The notes below the pieces were generated by a model. That model did not search any database, was not told the DNA's origin, and saw only the letters and a list, made by a program, of their open reading frames with translations. Below, one piece after another: positions 46,260 through 54,308 of a stretch of 64,000 nucleotides of DNA; position 1 is the stretch's first letter, and every line of letters starts with the position of its first letter. The stretch is from Acidicapsa dinghuensis (GTDB taxonomy: Bacteria > Acidobacteriota > Terriglobia > Terriglobales > Acidobacteriaceae). The position numbers and the translations under genes are program-made. The DNA is taken from assembly GCF_025685685.1 (NCBI RefSeq), contig NZ_JAGSYH010000005.1, positions 62,001 through 126,000 of the forward strand. Direction: 5' to 3'.

Positions 46260-46711
46260 CGGGTGTGAACCTCGCTGGCTTCAGTTGGATGTGCGTGAGA
46301 ATTAAGAGACTTTTCAATCGCCGTTTCTGTACGGGATGGCCCCTGGGCGACGAATCCCACGCCGATGGTGATGAGGGCTATGCCGGCCCACCTGGTTGGG
46401 GAGATTGATTCATGCAGCCAAAAGCGCGAAAGCAGGGCGACAATGACATTGCCGAAGGCGGTGGCCGGAAGGACAAAGGTGAGGTCGGCCCACGAAAGCG
46501 CGGTGAGGTAACTGGCGAAAAAGCCGATGAGGAGCGCTATGCCTGCGGCGATCCATGGGGTGAAGACTGCGGAGATGAGGTCGAGCGGGTGGGATAGGGT
46601 GATGGGAGGCAGCGGCTTCATGCCGCGCGAGAGACAGGTATCACCGAGAGGCGCGCAGATGGCGACGAGGAACAGGATGAAGTACTGGCTCGGTTTGAGG
46701 GCGTGTTTCAG
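46256..46711 (-). CDS. SMR/DMT-like four-helix transporter subunit A (probable CTG start)
   Basis: 151 aa if CTG 46711 starts it, 121 aa if ATG 46621 does. The CTG follows AGGAGTTTTTCG, a strong ribosome site at 7 bases, and adds helix 1 (YFILFLVAICAPLGDTCLSRG), which aligns with helix 1 of subunit B: Gly-Asp24 to Met31-Lys32 against Gly-Glu35 to Met42-Lys43. Starting at ATG would delete this helix and leave three. No ATG, GTG or TTG exists in frame between the ribosome site and 46621. Helices 2-4 follow (WIAAGIALLIGFFASYLTAL, LPATAFGNVIVALL, WAGIALITIGVGFV). The C-terminal tail is polar. It is the first gene of the pair. Alternatively a sequencing error hides a normal start. Confidence 0.7.
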   Translation of the reverse strand: MKHALKPSQYFILFLVAICAPLGDTCLSRGMKPLPPITLSHPLDLISAVFTPWIAAGIALLIGFFASYLTALSWADLTFVLPATAFGNVIVALLSRFWLHESISPTRWAGIALITIGVGFVAQGPSRTETAIEKSLNSHAHPTEASEVHTR

Positions 46712-46815
46712 CGAAAAACTCCTGGCGGATGGCTGCGTGCAACGAGTAGGAACAGGGCCGCAGGCGAAGCGCCGAAAATTGTCATGTATGGGACGTACTA
46801 GCAGGCCAAAAATTA

Positions 46816-46851
46816 CCGGGCCTGGGTTTCTGATGCGATACCCAGGCCCGG
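46816..46851 (-). terminator. Rho-independent terminator after hpnJ (minus strand)
   Basis: CCGGGCCTGGGT and ACCCAGGCCCGG pair perfectly over 12 bp around a 12-base loop. On the minus strand the stem is followed by TAATTTTT. It ends the hpnJ transcript 21 bp after its stop and separates it from the SMR-like pair. Confidence 0.85.
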
Positions 46852-46871
46852 AGGTTCAGTTCTGAAGGGTC

Positions 46872-48353
46872 CTACGCGCCTGCGCTGACGGGGTCGGGAG
46901 ATTTGCCCTGCAGCTTCTTGGCGTCCTTGACCATCTTGTTGCGCTGGGCGCGCAGCTTGAGGAAGGCTTTGGCTTCTACGTAGAGACGCGGCACATCGCG
47001 GTTGACGACGGCTTTCCAGATGACGCGGAAGGCCGCCTTGGGACGGAAATAGTAGGCGTCGTAGAACTTGTGGACCATCTCGAGGACGTATTCCTTGGGC
47101 AAGCCGGGATACTCGATGTGGGCCATCTGGTGGCCGCCTGCGTCGCTCATGGCGTCATGGTTGGTGATGAAGCCGTTCTTCTCGGCATAATCGAAGAACT
47201 CGGTGCCGGGATAGGCGTGGGCGATGGAAACCTGGATGGTTTCAACGTCCAGCGACTTGGCGAAATTGATGGTGTTCTGGATGGACTCTTTGGTTTCGCC
47301 GGGCAGGCCGAGGATGAAGTCGCCGTGAATGACGAGGCCGAGATCGTTGCAGTCCTTGGCGAACTGGCGGGCGCGCTCGACGGTGGCGCCCTTCTTGATG
47401 TTCTTGAGGATCTGCGGATCGCCGGACTCAAAACCGACGATGAGCAAGCGGCAACCTGCTTCCTTCATGGCCTTGAGAGTCTCACGGTCAGTGGTGACAC
47501 GCGAGGTGCAGGACCAGGTAAGGCCGAGGGGCTTGAGCTTGGCGCAGAGCTCGACGGTGCGGGCCTTCTGGATGTTGAAGGTATCGTCGTCGAAGAAGAA
47601 TTCCTTGACCTCGGGGAAGTTCTGCTTGGCCCAGGCGAGCTCAGCGGCTACGTCATCGGTGGAGCGCTTACGCCATGCGTGGCCAGAAAGGGTTTGCGGC
47701 CAGAGGCAGAAGGTGCATTGCGCGGGGCATCCGCGAGTGGAGTAAAGCGCGATATAGGGGTGCAGAAGGAACGGTACGTTGTACCGGGTCACATCCATGT
47801 CGCGCTTGTAGATCTTGGTAGCCCAGGGCATGGCGTCGAGGTCTTCGACCTGCGGACGGTCGGGATTATGCACGACCTTGCCGTCGACCTTGTAGCTGAT
47901 GCCGAGGATTTCGTTCAGAGGCTTGCCCTGGGCGAACTCGACGACGGAGTAGTCGAACTCGCGGCGGCAGATGAAGTCGAGGGCGCTGCACTCGTTGAGG
48001 GCTTTGTCGGGCGAAGTGGTCACCGGCGGTCCGACAAAAGCGACCTTGATGGAGGGGTTTGCGGCCTTGATGGCCTCGGCGAGGCGCTGATCCCCTTCCC
48101 AACCCACGGTCGAGGTGAAGAGAACGAGAAACTCGTAACTCTTACAAATCTCGATGGTTTCCTCGGCGCTTACGTGATGCGGCGGGGCGTCGAGCAGTCG
48201 CGAACCCTCAAGCATGCCAGCCGGATAGGCGAGCCACACGGGGTACCAGTAGGACTCGATTTCGCGGGTTGCAGGCCAGCGCGAACTTGCGCCGCCGTCG
48301 AAATTCTCGAACGAAGGGGGATTGAGAAACAGCGTCTTCAAGGGCATAGACAT
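46872..48353 (-). CDS. hpnJ: Hopanoid-associated B12-binding radical SAM protein HpnJ
   Basis: 493 aa. An N-terminal cobalamin-binding Rossmann domain (about 1-170) is followed by the radical SAM core with the cluster motif RGCPAQCTFC (CxxxCxxC) and LWPQTLSG, the characteristic run of HpnJ. The Gly-rich SAM motif, the beta-6 segment RLLIVGFESGD and HGDFILGLPGET are intact. HpnJ acts in forming the side-chain ring of bacteriohopanetetrol cyclitol derivatives. No other hpn or squalene-hopene cyclase gene is in this window, so the rest of the pathway is elsewhere. It lies 57 bp downstream of the TolC gene on the same strand. Confidence 0.85.
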   Translation of the reverse strand: MSMPLKTLFLNPPSFENFDGGASSRWPATREIESYWYPVWLAYPAGMLEGSRLLDAPPHHVSAEETIEICKSYEFLVLFTSTVGWEGDQRLAEAIKAANPSIKVAFVGPPVTTSPDKALNECSALDFICRREFDYSVVEFAQGKPLNEILGISYKVDGKVVHNPDRPQVEDLDAMPWATKIYKRDMDVTRYNVPFLLHPYIALYSTRGCPAQCTFCLWPQTLSGHAWRKRSTDDVAAELAWAKQNFPEVKEFFFDDDTFNIQKARTVELCAKLKPLGLTWSCTSRVTTDRETLKAMKEAGCRLLIVGFESGDPQILKNIKKGATVERARQFAKDCNDLGLVIHGDFILGLPGETKESIQNTINFAKSLDVETIQVSIAHAYPGTEFFDYAEKNGFITNHDAMSDAGGHQMAHIEYPGLPKEYVLEMVHKFYDAYYFRPKAAFRVIWKAVVNRDVPRLYVEAKAFLKLRAQRNKMVKDAKKLQGKSPDPVSAGA

Positions 48354-48410
48354 CCTGATTATTCTACCAGTTTGGCGAATTTTGAGGGCGGAATCGTGTT
48401 TGTCTTTTGA

Positions 48411-49814
48411 TTACTTCGCAGGGGCTGCAGGTTCACGAATCTGCAACTCATCGAGCCATTCAGAGATGTGGCCGAGGGCGCGAAGCAAGCCGAGCCGGGC
48501 TTTGGCGAGGTCGAAACCGGTGTCGAGGGAGTCGATGGTCTTCTGGCTCTGGTCGATGCGGGCGAGCTGCTCGGCCTTTGGTGAAAGCTGGGGTGTTGCC
48601 CCGGGCTCGGAGCCTGCGCCGTTGCCGTATTGGAGCTGCGATTGGACGGCCTTGAGCTGTTCAGCAGAGATTTGCTGCTTGAGCGAAGCGATTTCGGCCA
48701 TGGCATCCAATTCGCGGATGTTTGCGTCGAGCGTAGCGATCTGGACGTCATTCTGACGTTGAGCCTGTTCGGCTTCTACTTTGGCACGGAGAGATTCTGC
48801 GGCTGTTTCGCGCGATTTGGAACGCTTGGAGAAATCCCAAATAGGTATCTGGATGGAAAATCCCGCGCTGAAGTTGTCAGCCTTGAACTTCTGACCTTCT
48901 TTGCCGAAGTAGGTGTTGTAGTTATTGAGCGAGGTCGCGTCGCGGTTGTACTGGGCTCCGAAACCAATGAGAGGACGGATGCGCGTGGCCATCTCGTCGC
49001 CTTCGGCCTGGAGGGCCTTGGAGTGGGCTTCTGACTGCGAGGACAGAACGCCGTAGTTGACTGGCTGAGCTTCGTCTGCCTTGATGGCGGGTATGGCTGG
49101 GATACTGGCGTGGTCAGGAACGATAGTGTCTTTAGGCAGGCCGGTAAGGGCTGCCAGCTGCGCACGGTCTGTCTCCGAGCGGGTTTCCAAACGCAGCAAA
49201 ATCAGTTTGAGCTGAGCAGCTGTGAGACGCGCCTGAAGCAGGTCACTGTAGGGATCAACGCCGGCGTCGGTCCGCTGCTGCTCAATTTCAATGAGATGTT
49301 GGGAGAACTCGGCCTGCTGATGGGCGGCTTCGATCTCGCGATTCACAGTGTCTAGCTCGATGAAATACGTCGAGGCGTCGAGAGCCACCTGCTCTTTTGC
49401 GTCCTTGAGGCCGAGGGTTGCGGCCTCAATGCCGACACGAGCCGCCTTGATGTACTGACCCTGCGAATAGCTGAACACTAACGATTGCATGGTGGCGCTC
49501 GCGATGGAGGGCGATCCAAAGGTGAAGCCGATGGAGGGCGGACCTACGTTGGAGCCAATGACGAAGTTAGGAATGTAGACGTCTTTGGTTTCACGGAGAA
49601 CAGCGTTAGCCTTATCGAGATCGGCTTGAGCGATGCGGACCGAGGTGCTGTTGCGCTGGGCGAGGGCGATAACTGTACCTAGCGATACCTGGGCCGAAGC
49701 GGGCCATGCGGCGGAGACGAGAAACAAAGCAAAACAGACGCAAGGGAGCGTAGCCTTGTGTGTTGAGGGCAGGCTTGACGTGGAGCGGGTTGTCCTCTGC
49801 TGTCTTGCGTTCAA
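48411..49814 (-). CDS. TolC-family outer membrane efflux protein
   Basis: 467 aa with a signal peptide (FALFLVSAAWPASAQ). Two TolC-like repeats cover about 45-245 and 260-455, each with long helices rich in Ala, Gln and Leu (EQVALDASTYFIELDTVNRE; AEQAQRQNDVQIATLDANI). The protein would form the trimeric duct through the outer membrane and periplasm. It is third in an operon with an adaptor and a TPR protein; its ATG overlaps the TPR stop by 4 bp. There is no inner-membrane pump gene in this operon, so it must work with a distant one or serve several. A short run of Pro and Ser near the end is the only oddity. Confidence 0.9.
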   Translation of the reverse strand: MNARQQRTTRSTSSLPSTHKATLPCVCFALFLVSAAWPASAQVSLGTVIALAQRNSTSVRIAQADLDKANAVLRETKDVYIPNFVIGSNVGPPSIGFTFGSPSIASATMQSLVFSYSQGQYIKAARVGIEAATLGLKDAKEQVALDASTYFIELDTVNREIEAAHQQAEFSQHLIEIEQQRTDAGVDPYSDLLQARLTAAQLKLILLRLETRSETDRAQLAALTGLPKDTIVPDHASIPAIPAIKADEAQPVNYGVLSSQSEAHSKALQAEGDEMATRIRPLIGFGAQYNRDATSLNNYNTYFGKEGQKFKADNFSAGFSIQIPIWDFSKRSKSRETAAESLRAKVEAEQAQRQNDVQIATLDANIRELDAMAEIASLKQQISAEQLKAVQSQLQYGNGAGSEPGATPQLSPKAEQLARIDQSQKTIDSLDTGFDLAKARLGLLRALGHISEWLDELQIREPAAPAK

Positions 49815-50803
49815 GGCTTCAGTTCCTGAGCGGATTTATAGTCGTGTGCGAGGGCCAGAGCAGCGGACCTGTCGCGTTGCGCTCCGGCTGCATCGCCGGT
49901 CTGCTGGCGAAGTTTGGCGAGACGAATCAGGATATCGAATGCCGGGGCCTGCTCGACCTTGATGGACGACGAGAGATAGGTCTCGTAGAGCTGAATCGCA
50001 AGATCTAGATTACGTTTGGCACGTGACAGGACAGAGCCTCCGTTTACGAGGGCTTCGCCGGCATGACGGTCATGAGCAGCTGCGGACTGGCCGCTTTTGA
50101 CGGCATCTAGCATATCCTCCCAGCGCTGCTGGCGACGATAGAAGCTACCGAGCTGCATCCAGCCGAAGGCGGGATGTGCACCGGAGGCAGCGGCCTTGTA
50201 TTCGCGCTCGGCGGTGGCGAGGTCTTTCTGTTTCTCTGCAATCTCGGCGCGGAGAATGTGGGCACGCGGAGGCTCAACGGAGTCGAGTTGTCTAGCAATA
50301 TCTTCAGCCCTGTCGATACCACCGCCAACGACTCCGGGAGCCTCTTTATAGAACTCGCCCAGGTCAGATAGAGCGTCGCCATTATGTGGATCGAGATGGA
50401 CGGCGGTTTCGAGTTCGGCGCGAGTACGTTTGGCTAACGAAAAGGCGTTCATGAAGGAGGCGCGGTCAGCGCGTTCGCCGAGAGCACGGCCAAACCAGAG
50501 GTGGTAGTTGCTGTCCTCGGAACGAAGCTGGACAGCTTTTTCACAGTATGAGGAGGCCTGGTCGAATTGCTTCAGGGTGAAATCGACGCGGCAAAGAAGG
50601 TTGTTGGCTTCCGGATCGCTCGGGTTGGCGCGGAGGGCTGCACTGAGGAGCGAGATGGCGTCGTCCGCTTTGCCAGCCTGGAGATCCGCTTCGGCCGTGA
50701 CCAGATCTGCCGCACGAAGAGGCCGAATCAGTAAAGCAAGCAGGATAAGAATTGACAAACGTACGCAGCGAACGCACGACGCAATGGATACAATGTCCCT
50801 CAC
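49811..50803 (-). CDS. Tetratricopeptide-repeat periplasmic protein
   Basis: 330 aa with a signal peptide (LSILILLALLIRPLRAAD). TPR-like helices run over the whole length: residues 33-100 include KADDAISLLSAALRANPSDPEANNLL, residues 130-230 a second group around TAVHLDPHNGDALSDLGEF, and a third set near 270-320. Repeat units of about 34 residues with the usual small/Ala pattern are visible. It overlaps the adaptor gene by 4 bp and the TolC gene by 4 bp, so all three are made together. TPR proteins act as scaffolds; this one probably assembles or regulates the exporter, which is inference. Confidence 0.85.
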   Translation of the reverse strand: MRDIVSIASCVRCVRLSILILLALLIRPLRAADLVTAEADLQAGKADDAISLLSAALRANPSDPEANNLLCRVDFTLKQFDQASSYCEKAVQLRSEDSNYHLWFGRALGERADRASFMNAFSLAKRTRAELETAVHLDPHNGDALSDLGEFYKEAPGVVGGGIDRAEDIARQLDSVEPPRAHILRAEIAEKQKDLATAEREYKAAASGAHPAFGWMQLGSFYRRQQRWEDMLDAVKSGQSAAAHDRHAGEALVNGGSVLSRAKRNLDLAIQLYETYLSSSIKVEQAPAFDILIRLAKLRQQTGDAAGAQRDRSAALALAHDYKSAQELKP

Positions 50804-52044
50804 CGCACAACCTTTATGGGCAGGCCATCTTCGAGTGGGAGGCCATTGAGGCTGCCGGTCGCGACGACGTCTCCGTCTTTGAGACCGGAGGTAATTGCGA
50901 CATCGGTGAGATTAAGCGTGCCGGTTACAACCGAAGTGCGCACGAGGCTATCGTTCACGATGCGGTAGACGTACGGCTTGCCATTTTCGCTGTGCAGAGC
51001 CTCGCGCGGAACAGTGAGGCTATTGGGCGCGCTGGAGGTGGTTGCGGTGACGGTAACGTGGGTATCTGGAAGCAGGCCGCCATCTGGATCATCGATAGCA
51101 ACGAGAACCTCACCAACATTTCGCGTGTTGTAGGTGATGATGGTTGACGGGACCTGGGTGATGTGACCGTGCCACTCGCGGCCAGGGCGAGCGTCCCATA
51201 CGATAGCGATCTTCTGCCCGATCTTGAGGCCGCCGATTTCCGGCTCGTCGAAGTAGGCGCGGACGCGGAGATGGCTTAGGTTGGTCATCTGCAGGAGCAG
51301 TTTGCCTTCTTCAACGTAATCGGAGCGCCCAACTGGAATGGAGTATACGGTCCCGTCGATGGGCGCACTGTAGGACATCTGGTTGAGGATGGCGCGGGCG
51401 GCGGTGAGGTTGGCCTGGGCATCGGAAACTGCTGACTGCGCTCGCTGAAGCTCAACGGGAGCGTAGCGCGCCTGCTGGCGGGTCTGGAAGGAATTGAGGT
51501 TGTCCTGATTGAGGGCGACCCGCTGCTGCGCGGCAGCTACTTCGCTAGCCGAGGCTGCACCGGATGCCTGGAGTTTCTGCAGGGCGGCGAGTTGACGCTG
51601 CGCATCCGCAAGATCCAGCCGTGCGCGAGAGATGCTGGAGTCAAGCGATTGCTGTTCCTGAAAACTGCCACCATTGCGCGTAGCGTCAAGCGTAGCCTGG
51701 GCGGCGGCGAGAGCGCTCTCCGCGGTGGCGACGCGAGCTCGGGCGGAGACATCGTCAAGCTGCATGAGAACTGTACCCGCCTTAACGGCCTGCCCTTGCT
51801 GGGCATAGATGACACGAACGGACGTCGCGGCTGGAGCGTGGTACTCGTAATTCTCGACTGGCTCAACGATGCCGTTGGTTGGCACGGTGCTATAAAGCTC
51901 GGTCCGGGAAGCGGTAGCTGCGTGAACAGGCGTGCGGTCACGTGTCATGTTACGTGCAACAAAGAAGATGACGACGAGCAAAACTGCCGCGCCGATCCAG
52001 AGCCAAACCCGGCCCGTTATCTGTCTACTGGTTGTCTCTGCCAT
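50800..52044 (-). CDS. HlyD-family efflux periplasmic adaptor
   Basis: 414 aa. One anchor near the start (VWLWIGAAVLLVVIFFVA), then a lipoyl half (about 60-95, GTVLMQLDDVSARA), a long coiled hairpin (about 100-215), the second lipoyl half (SAPIDGTVYSIPVGRSDYVEEG) and barrel domains. It is the first gene of the three-gene operon and is preceded by 205 bp of intergenic DNA in which I see no regulator gene. It is distinct in sequence from the 10900-12165 adaptor. Its partner pump is not in this window unless it is the ADOP exporter, which lacks a TolC. Confidence 0.9.
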   Translation of the reverse strand: MAETTSRQITGRVWLWIGAAVLLVVIFFVARNMTRDRTPVHAATASRTELYSTVPTNGIVEPVENYEYHAPAATSVRVIYAQQGQAVKAGTVLMQLDDVSARARVATAESALAAAQATLDATRNGGSFQEQQSLDSSISRARLDLADAQRQLAALQKLQASGAASASEVAAAQQRVALNQDNLNSFQTRQQARYAPVELQRAQSAVSDAQANLTAARAILNQMSYSAPIDGTVYSIPVGRSDYVEEGKLLLQMTNLSHLRVRAYFDEPEIGGLKIGQKIAIVWDARPGREWHGHITQVPSTIITYNTRNVGEVLVAIDDPDGGLLPDTHVTVTATTSSAPNSLTVPREALHSENGKPYVYRIVNDSLVRTSVVTGTLNLTDVAITSGLKDGDVVATGSLNGLPLEDGLPIKVVR

Positions 52045-52249
52045 GTAAAACGACGATCCTGTACGGTTCGAGAGACGTTGCGTTTAGGGCTCGGTTCAAA
52101 GTAAATCAGCCGAAGGTCAGTATATAGGACTCATTCCCATGGGTTTGGGTGCAGGAGATTGCGCGAGGGTTGCATTTTAGACACTGCAGTAGTCATGAGC
52201 TGGAGTTGTGAAGATTTCCTGGAAATCGAAGGACACATACAATCGAATC

Positions 52250-52648
52250 ATGACAGTTGAAAAACGCTATACGGATGAGCATGCCCGGGCAGGGCTCGAT
52301 TTTAATTTTCCTGCAATTGAAACCTGGCCGAACCAGTTTCCGGGATATGAGATTGAAATTGACGACCCGGAGTTTACCTCGGTGTGTCCGAAGACAGGAC
52401 TGCCGGACTTTGGGGTGCTGACGATCCGGTATATGCCGCGCGAACGCTGCGCCGAGCTTAAGTCATTGAAGGAGTATCTGTTTTGCTACCGGAACCTGGG
52501 AATTTTTCAGGAGAACGTGGTGAACCAAGTGCTGGAGGACATGGTGAAGGCGTGCGACCCGGTGTGGGCGGTGGTGAAGGGAATCTTCCGGCCGCGCGGT
52601 GGGATTTCGACAACGGTTGAAGCGCGGTGGCCGAGGCCGCAGAGCTGA
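52250..52648 (+). CDS. queF: NADPH-dependent 7-cyano-7-deazaguanine reductase (preQ0 reductase)
   Basis: 132 aa from ATG 52250 (MTVEKRYTDEHARAG); GTG 52208 is a possible longer start. The single-domain short type is indicated by length. The nucleophile Cys46 lies in FTSVCPKTGLPDFG and the catalytic Asp53 seven residues later, the spacing of QueF enzymes. The substrate-binding segment ELKSLKEYLFCYRN is the family fingerprint. QueF makes preQ1, the precursor of queuosine in tRNA. It stands alone. No preQ1 riboswitch fold could be recognised in the 205 bp before it. Confidence 0.94.
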   Translation: MTVEKRYTDEHARAGLDFNFPAIETWPNQFPGYEIEIDDPEFTSVCPKTGLPDFGVLTIRYMPRERCAELKSLKEYLFCYRNLGIFQENVVNQVLEDMVKACDPVWAVVKGIFRPRGGISTTVEARWPRPQS

Positions 52649-52720
52649 TTTTTCTTATGAAGTGCGCGGCTGCTCCTAAAGCTTCGATTTAGTTTGTGGA
52701 AGCAGTGGTAGAGTGGCTGC

Positions 52721-53428
52721 GTGCTACGACTGTGTGTTCTTTTCGTAATGCTGGCAGGCGCCGGTTTTGCCGGGGCGCAGACTACGGTTTCGTTTCCGAC
52801 CTCGGATGGCGGCGTGGTATACGCCGATCTGTACGGAAATGGTGAGCGGGCCGTGGTGCTGGCGCATGGCGGACAATTTAACAAGGAAAGCTGGGCTGCG
52901 CAGGCGAAACGGCTTAAGGCGGCGGGATTTCGCGTGCTGGCGATCGATTTTCGCGGATATGGGAAATCGCATGGGCCGGGCGATACCGATGTTATGAGTG
53001 CTCCGCTCAAGCTGGATGTGCTGGCGGCGGTGCGCTACCTACGGGCGAGCGGGGCAAAGCACATCTCAGCAGTGGGCGGGAGCCTAGGTGGATGGGCGGT
53101 GGGCGACGCGTCTATTGCCTCGCAGCCGGGCGAAATAGAGCGCGTGGTGATGCTGGGTGCCGCGCCGGAAGAACCAGCGGAGAAGCTGCACTCGGCGACT
53201 CTGTGGATTGTGGCGCGGCAGGATGCCGATGGCGATAAGGAGCTGCGCCTGCCGGGGATTCAGAAGCAGTTTGGCAAGGCTCCGGAGCCGAAGCGGTTGA
53301 TTGTGCTGGAGGGTTCGGCGCACGCGCAGTTTCTTTTTCAGACAGATCAGGGTGAGCGGGTGATGCAGGAGATTTTGAGCTTTCTGACGGCAAATGATCC
53401 AGCATCGGGGACACGGGACAGGCAGTAA
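52721..53428 (+). CDS. Exported alpha/beta hydrolase
   Basis: 235 aa from GTG 52721. A signal peptide (LCVLFVMLAGAGFAGAQ) is followed by the alpha/beta fold. The oxyanion segment is LAHGGQFNKESW, the nucleophile elbow AVGGSLGGWAV has Ser121, and a late His is in LEGSAHAQFLF; an Asp candidate lies in WIVARQDADGD. The closest shape is the dienelactone hydrolase/short esterase group. It could cleave esters or lactones from plant material. The substrate is unknown. It lies 72 bp after queF on the same strand. Confidence 0.87.
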   Translation: MLRLCVLFVMLAGAGFAGAQTTVSFPTSDGGVVYADLYGNGERAVVLAHGGQFNKESWAAQAKRLKAAGFRVLAIDFRGYGKSHGPGDTDVMSAPLKLDVLAAVRYLRASGAKHISAVGGSLGGWAVGDASIASQPGEIERVVMLGAAPEEPAEKLHSATLWIVARQDADGDKELRLPGIQKQFGKAPEPKRLIVLEGSAHAQFLFQTDQGERVMQEILSFLTANDPASGTRDRQ

Positions 53429-53458
53429 TTCCGCAGTTTTCCGCGCGAGGTGACGGGT

Positions 53459-54154
53459 ATGTGGAGCTTTTCCTTTGCTGGATATGCATTGCCGTTGATG
53501 ATGTTGCTGGGGCAGGCGCAACTGAGTGACAAAACTGTTCGCGTGGAGCGCAAGGATATCTGCGTAACAGAGGGGTCGGTGACGGCCATGGGAGATGGAC
53601 GGCTGCAAACGCAGTCAGAGAAGATGCGGGCTTTTGTGAATTTGACCAAGCCGCAGTCGATCGAGACTCATTTCACCTATATGGGGCCGACGGGCGAAAT
53701 TTCGCAATTGGGATCGGGCGCGCTGCGATTGCAGTTTGGGTTGGATCTGCGCTATCAGGATCCATGCAATGTGATCTATGCCATGTGGCGGGTTGAGCCG
53801 GAATCGAAGCTGGTAGTTTCAGTGAAGCGGAACATGGGAATGACGAAGAGCTCGCAGTGTAGCAACAGCGGCTACACCAACATCAAGCCGATCAGGAGTA
53901 CTGCTGTGCCGCGATTGAGGAACGGCGACAGCCACACCTTTTCTGCGGCGATGAAAGGCGATGAGCTGCGCGTGTTTGTAGATCAGACCGAGGTCTGGAC
54001 GGGCGCGGTTGGTCCTGAAGGTGCGGATCTGAACGGTCCGGTGGGAATGCGGACGGACAATGTAAAGCTGGTTTTTGACATGAATGCCGGTGGGCTTGCT
54101 GGAGCGCACTCAGAGACGTTACGGCCTTGCACCGCTGCTGCAAATTCGCGGTGA
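53459..54154 (+). CDS. Hypothetical exported protein
   Basis: 231 aa from ATG 53459, preceded by GAGG; GTG 53450 is possible. A short hydrophobic start (FAGYALPLMMLLGQAQ) suggests export. The middle has beta-rich sequence with paired Cys (EPESKLVV, SSQCSNSG), and the C-terminal half includes GDELRVFVDQTEVWTGAVG and LNGPVGMRTDNVKLVFDM, which resembles the inner sheet of concanavalin-like domains (3-keto-disaccharide hydrolase or LamG types). I do not assign a function. It starts 30 bp after the hydrolase stop, so they may be one transcript. Confidence 0.65.
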   Translation: MWSFSFAGYALPLMMLLGQAQLSDKTVRVERKDICVTEGSVTAMGDGRLQTQSEKMRAFVNLTKPQSIETHFTYMGPTGEISQLGSGALRLQFGLDLRYQDPCNVIYAMWRVEPESKLVVSVKRNMGMTKSSQCSNSGYTNIKPIRSTAVPRLRNGDSHTFSAAMKGDELRVFVDQTEVWTGAVGPEGADLNGPVGMRTDNVKLVFDMNAGGLAGAHSETLRPCTAAANSR

Positions 54155-54308
54155 AAAACCATGTTTGTGCTAGGATGCTGGTAGCGTTTCAGGGGCGCAT
54201 CCGTCCGCGGAAAGGGTAGAAGCCCACCCGAGCAGGATTTACAATTTCGCGAGTCTTCTTTCAGCCCGATGTGCGGACGCCGGGCGGTTGCAACGAAAGG
54301 AGGCCGCT

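Noticed and set aside
47070..48410. Open frame of about 446 codons opposite hpnJ
   Set aside because: It is antisense to a clear radical SAM gene and has no recognisable motif.
52045..52249. preQ1 riboswitch before queF
   Set aside because: I could not find the short hairpin with A-rich tail typical of preQ1-I near the start, nor any convincing pseudoknot.
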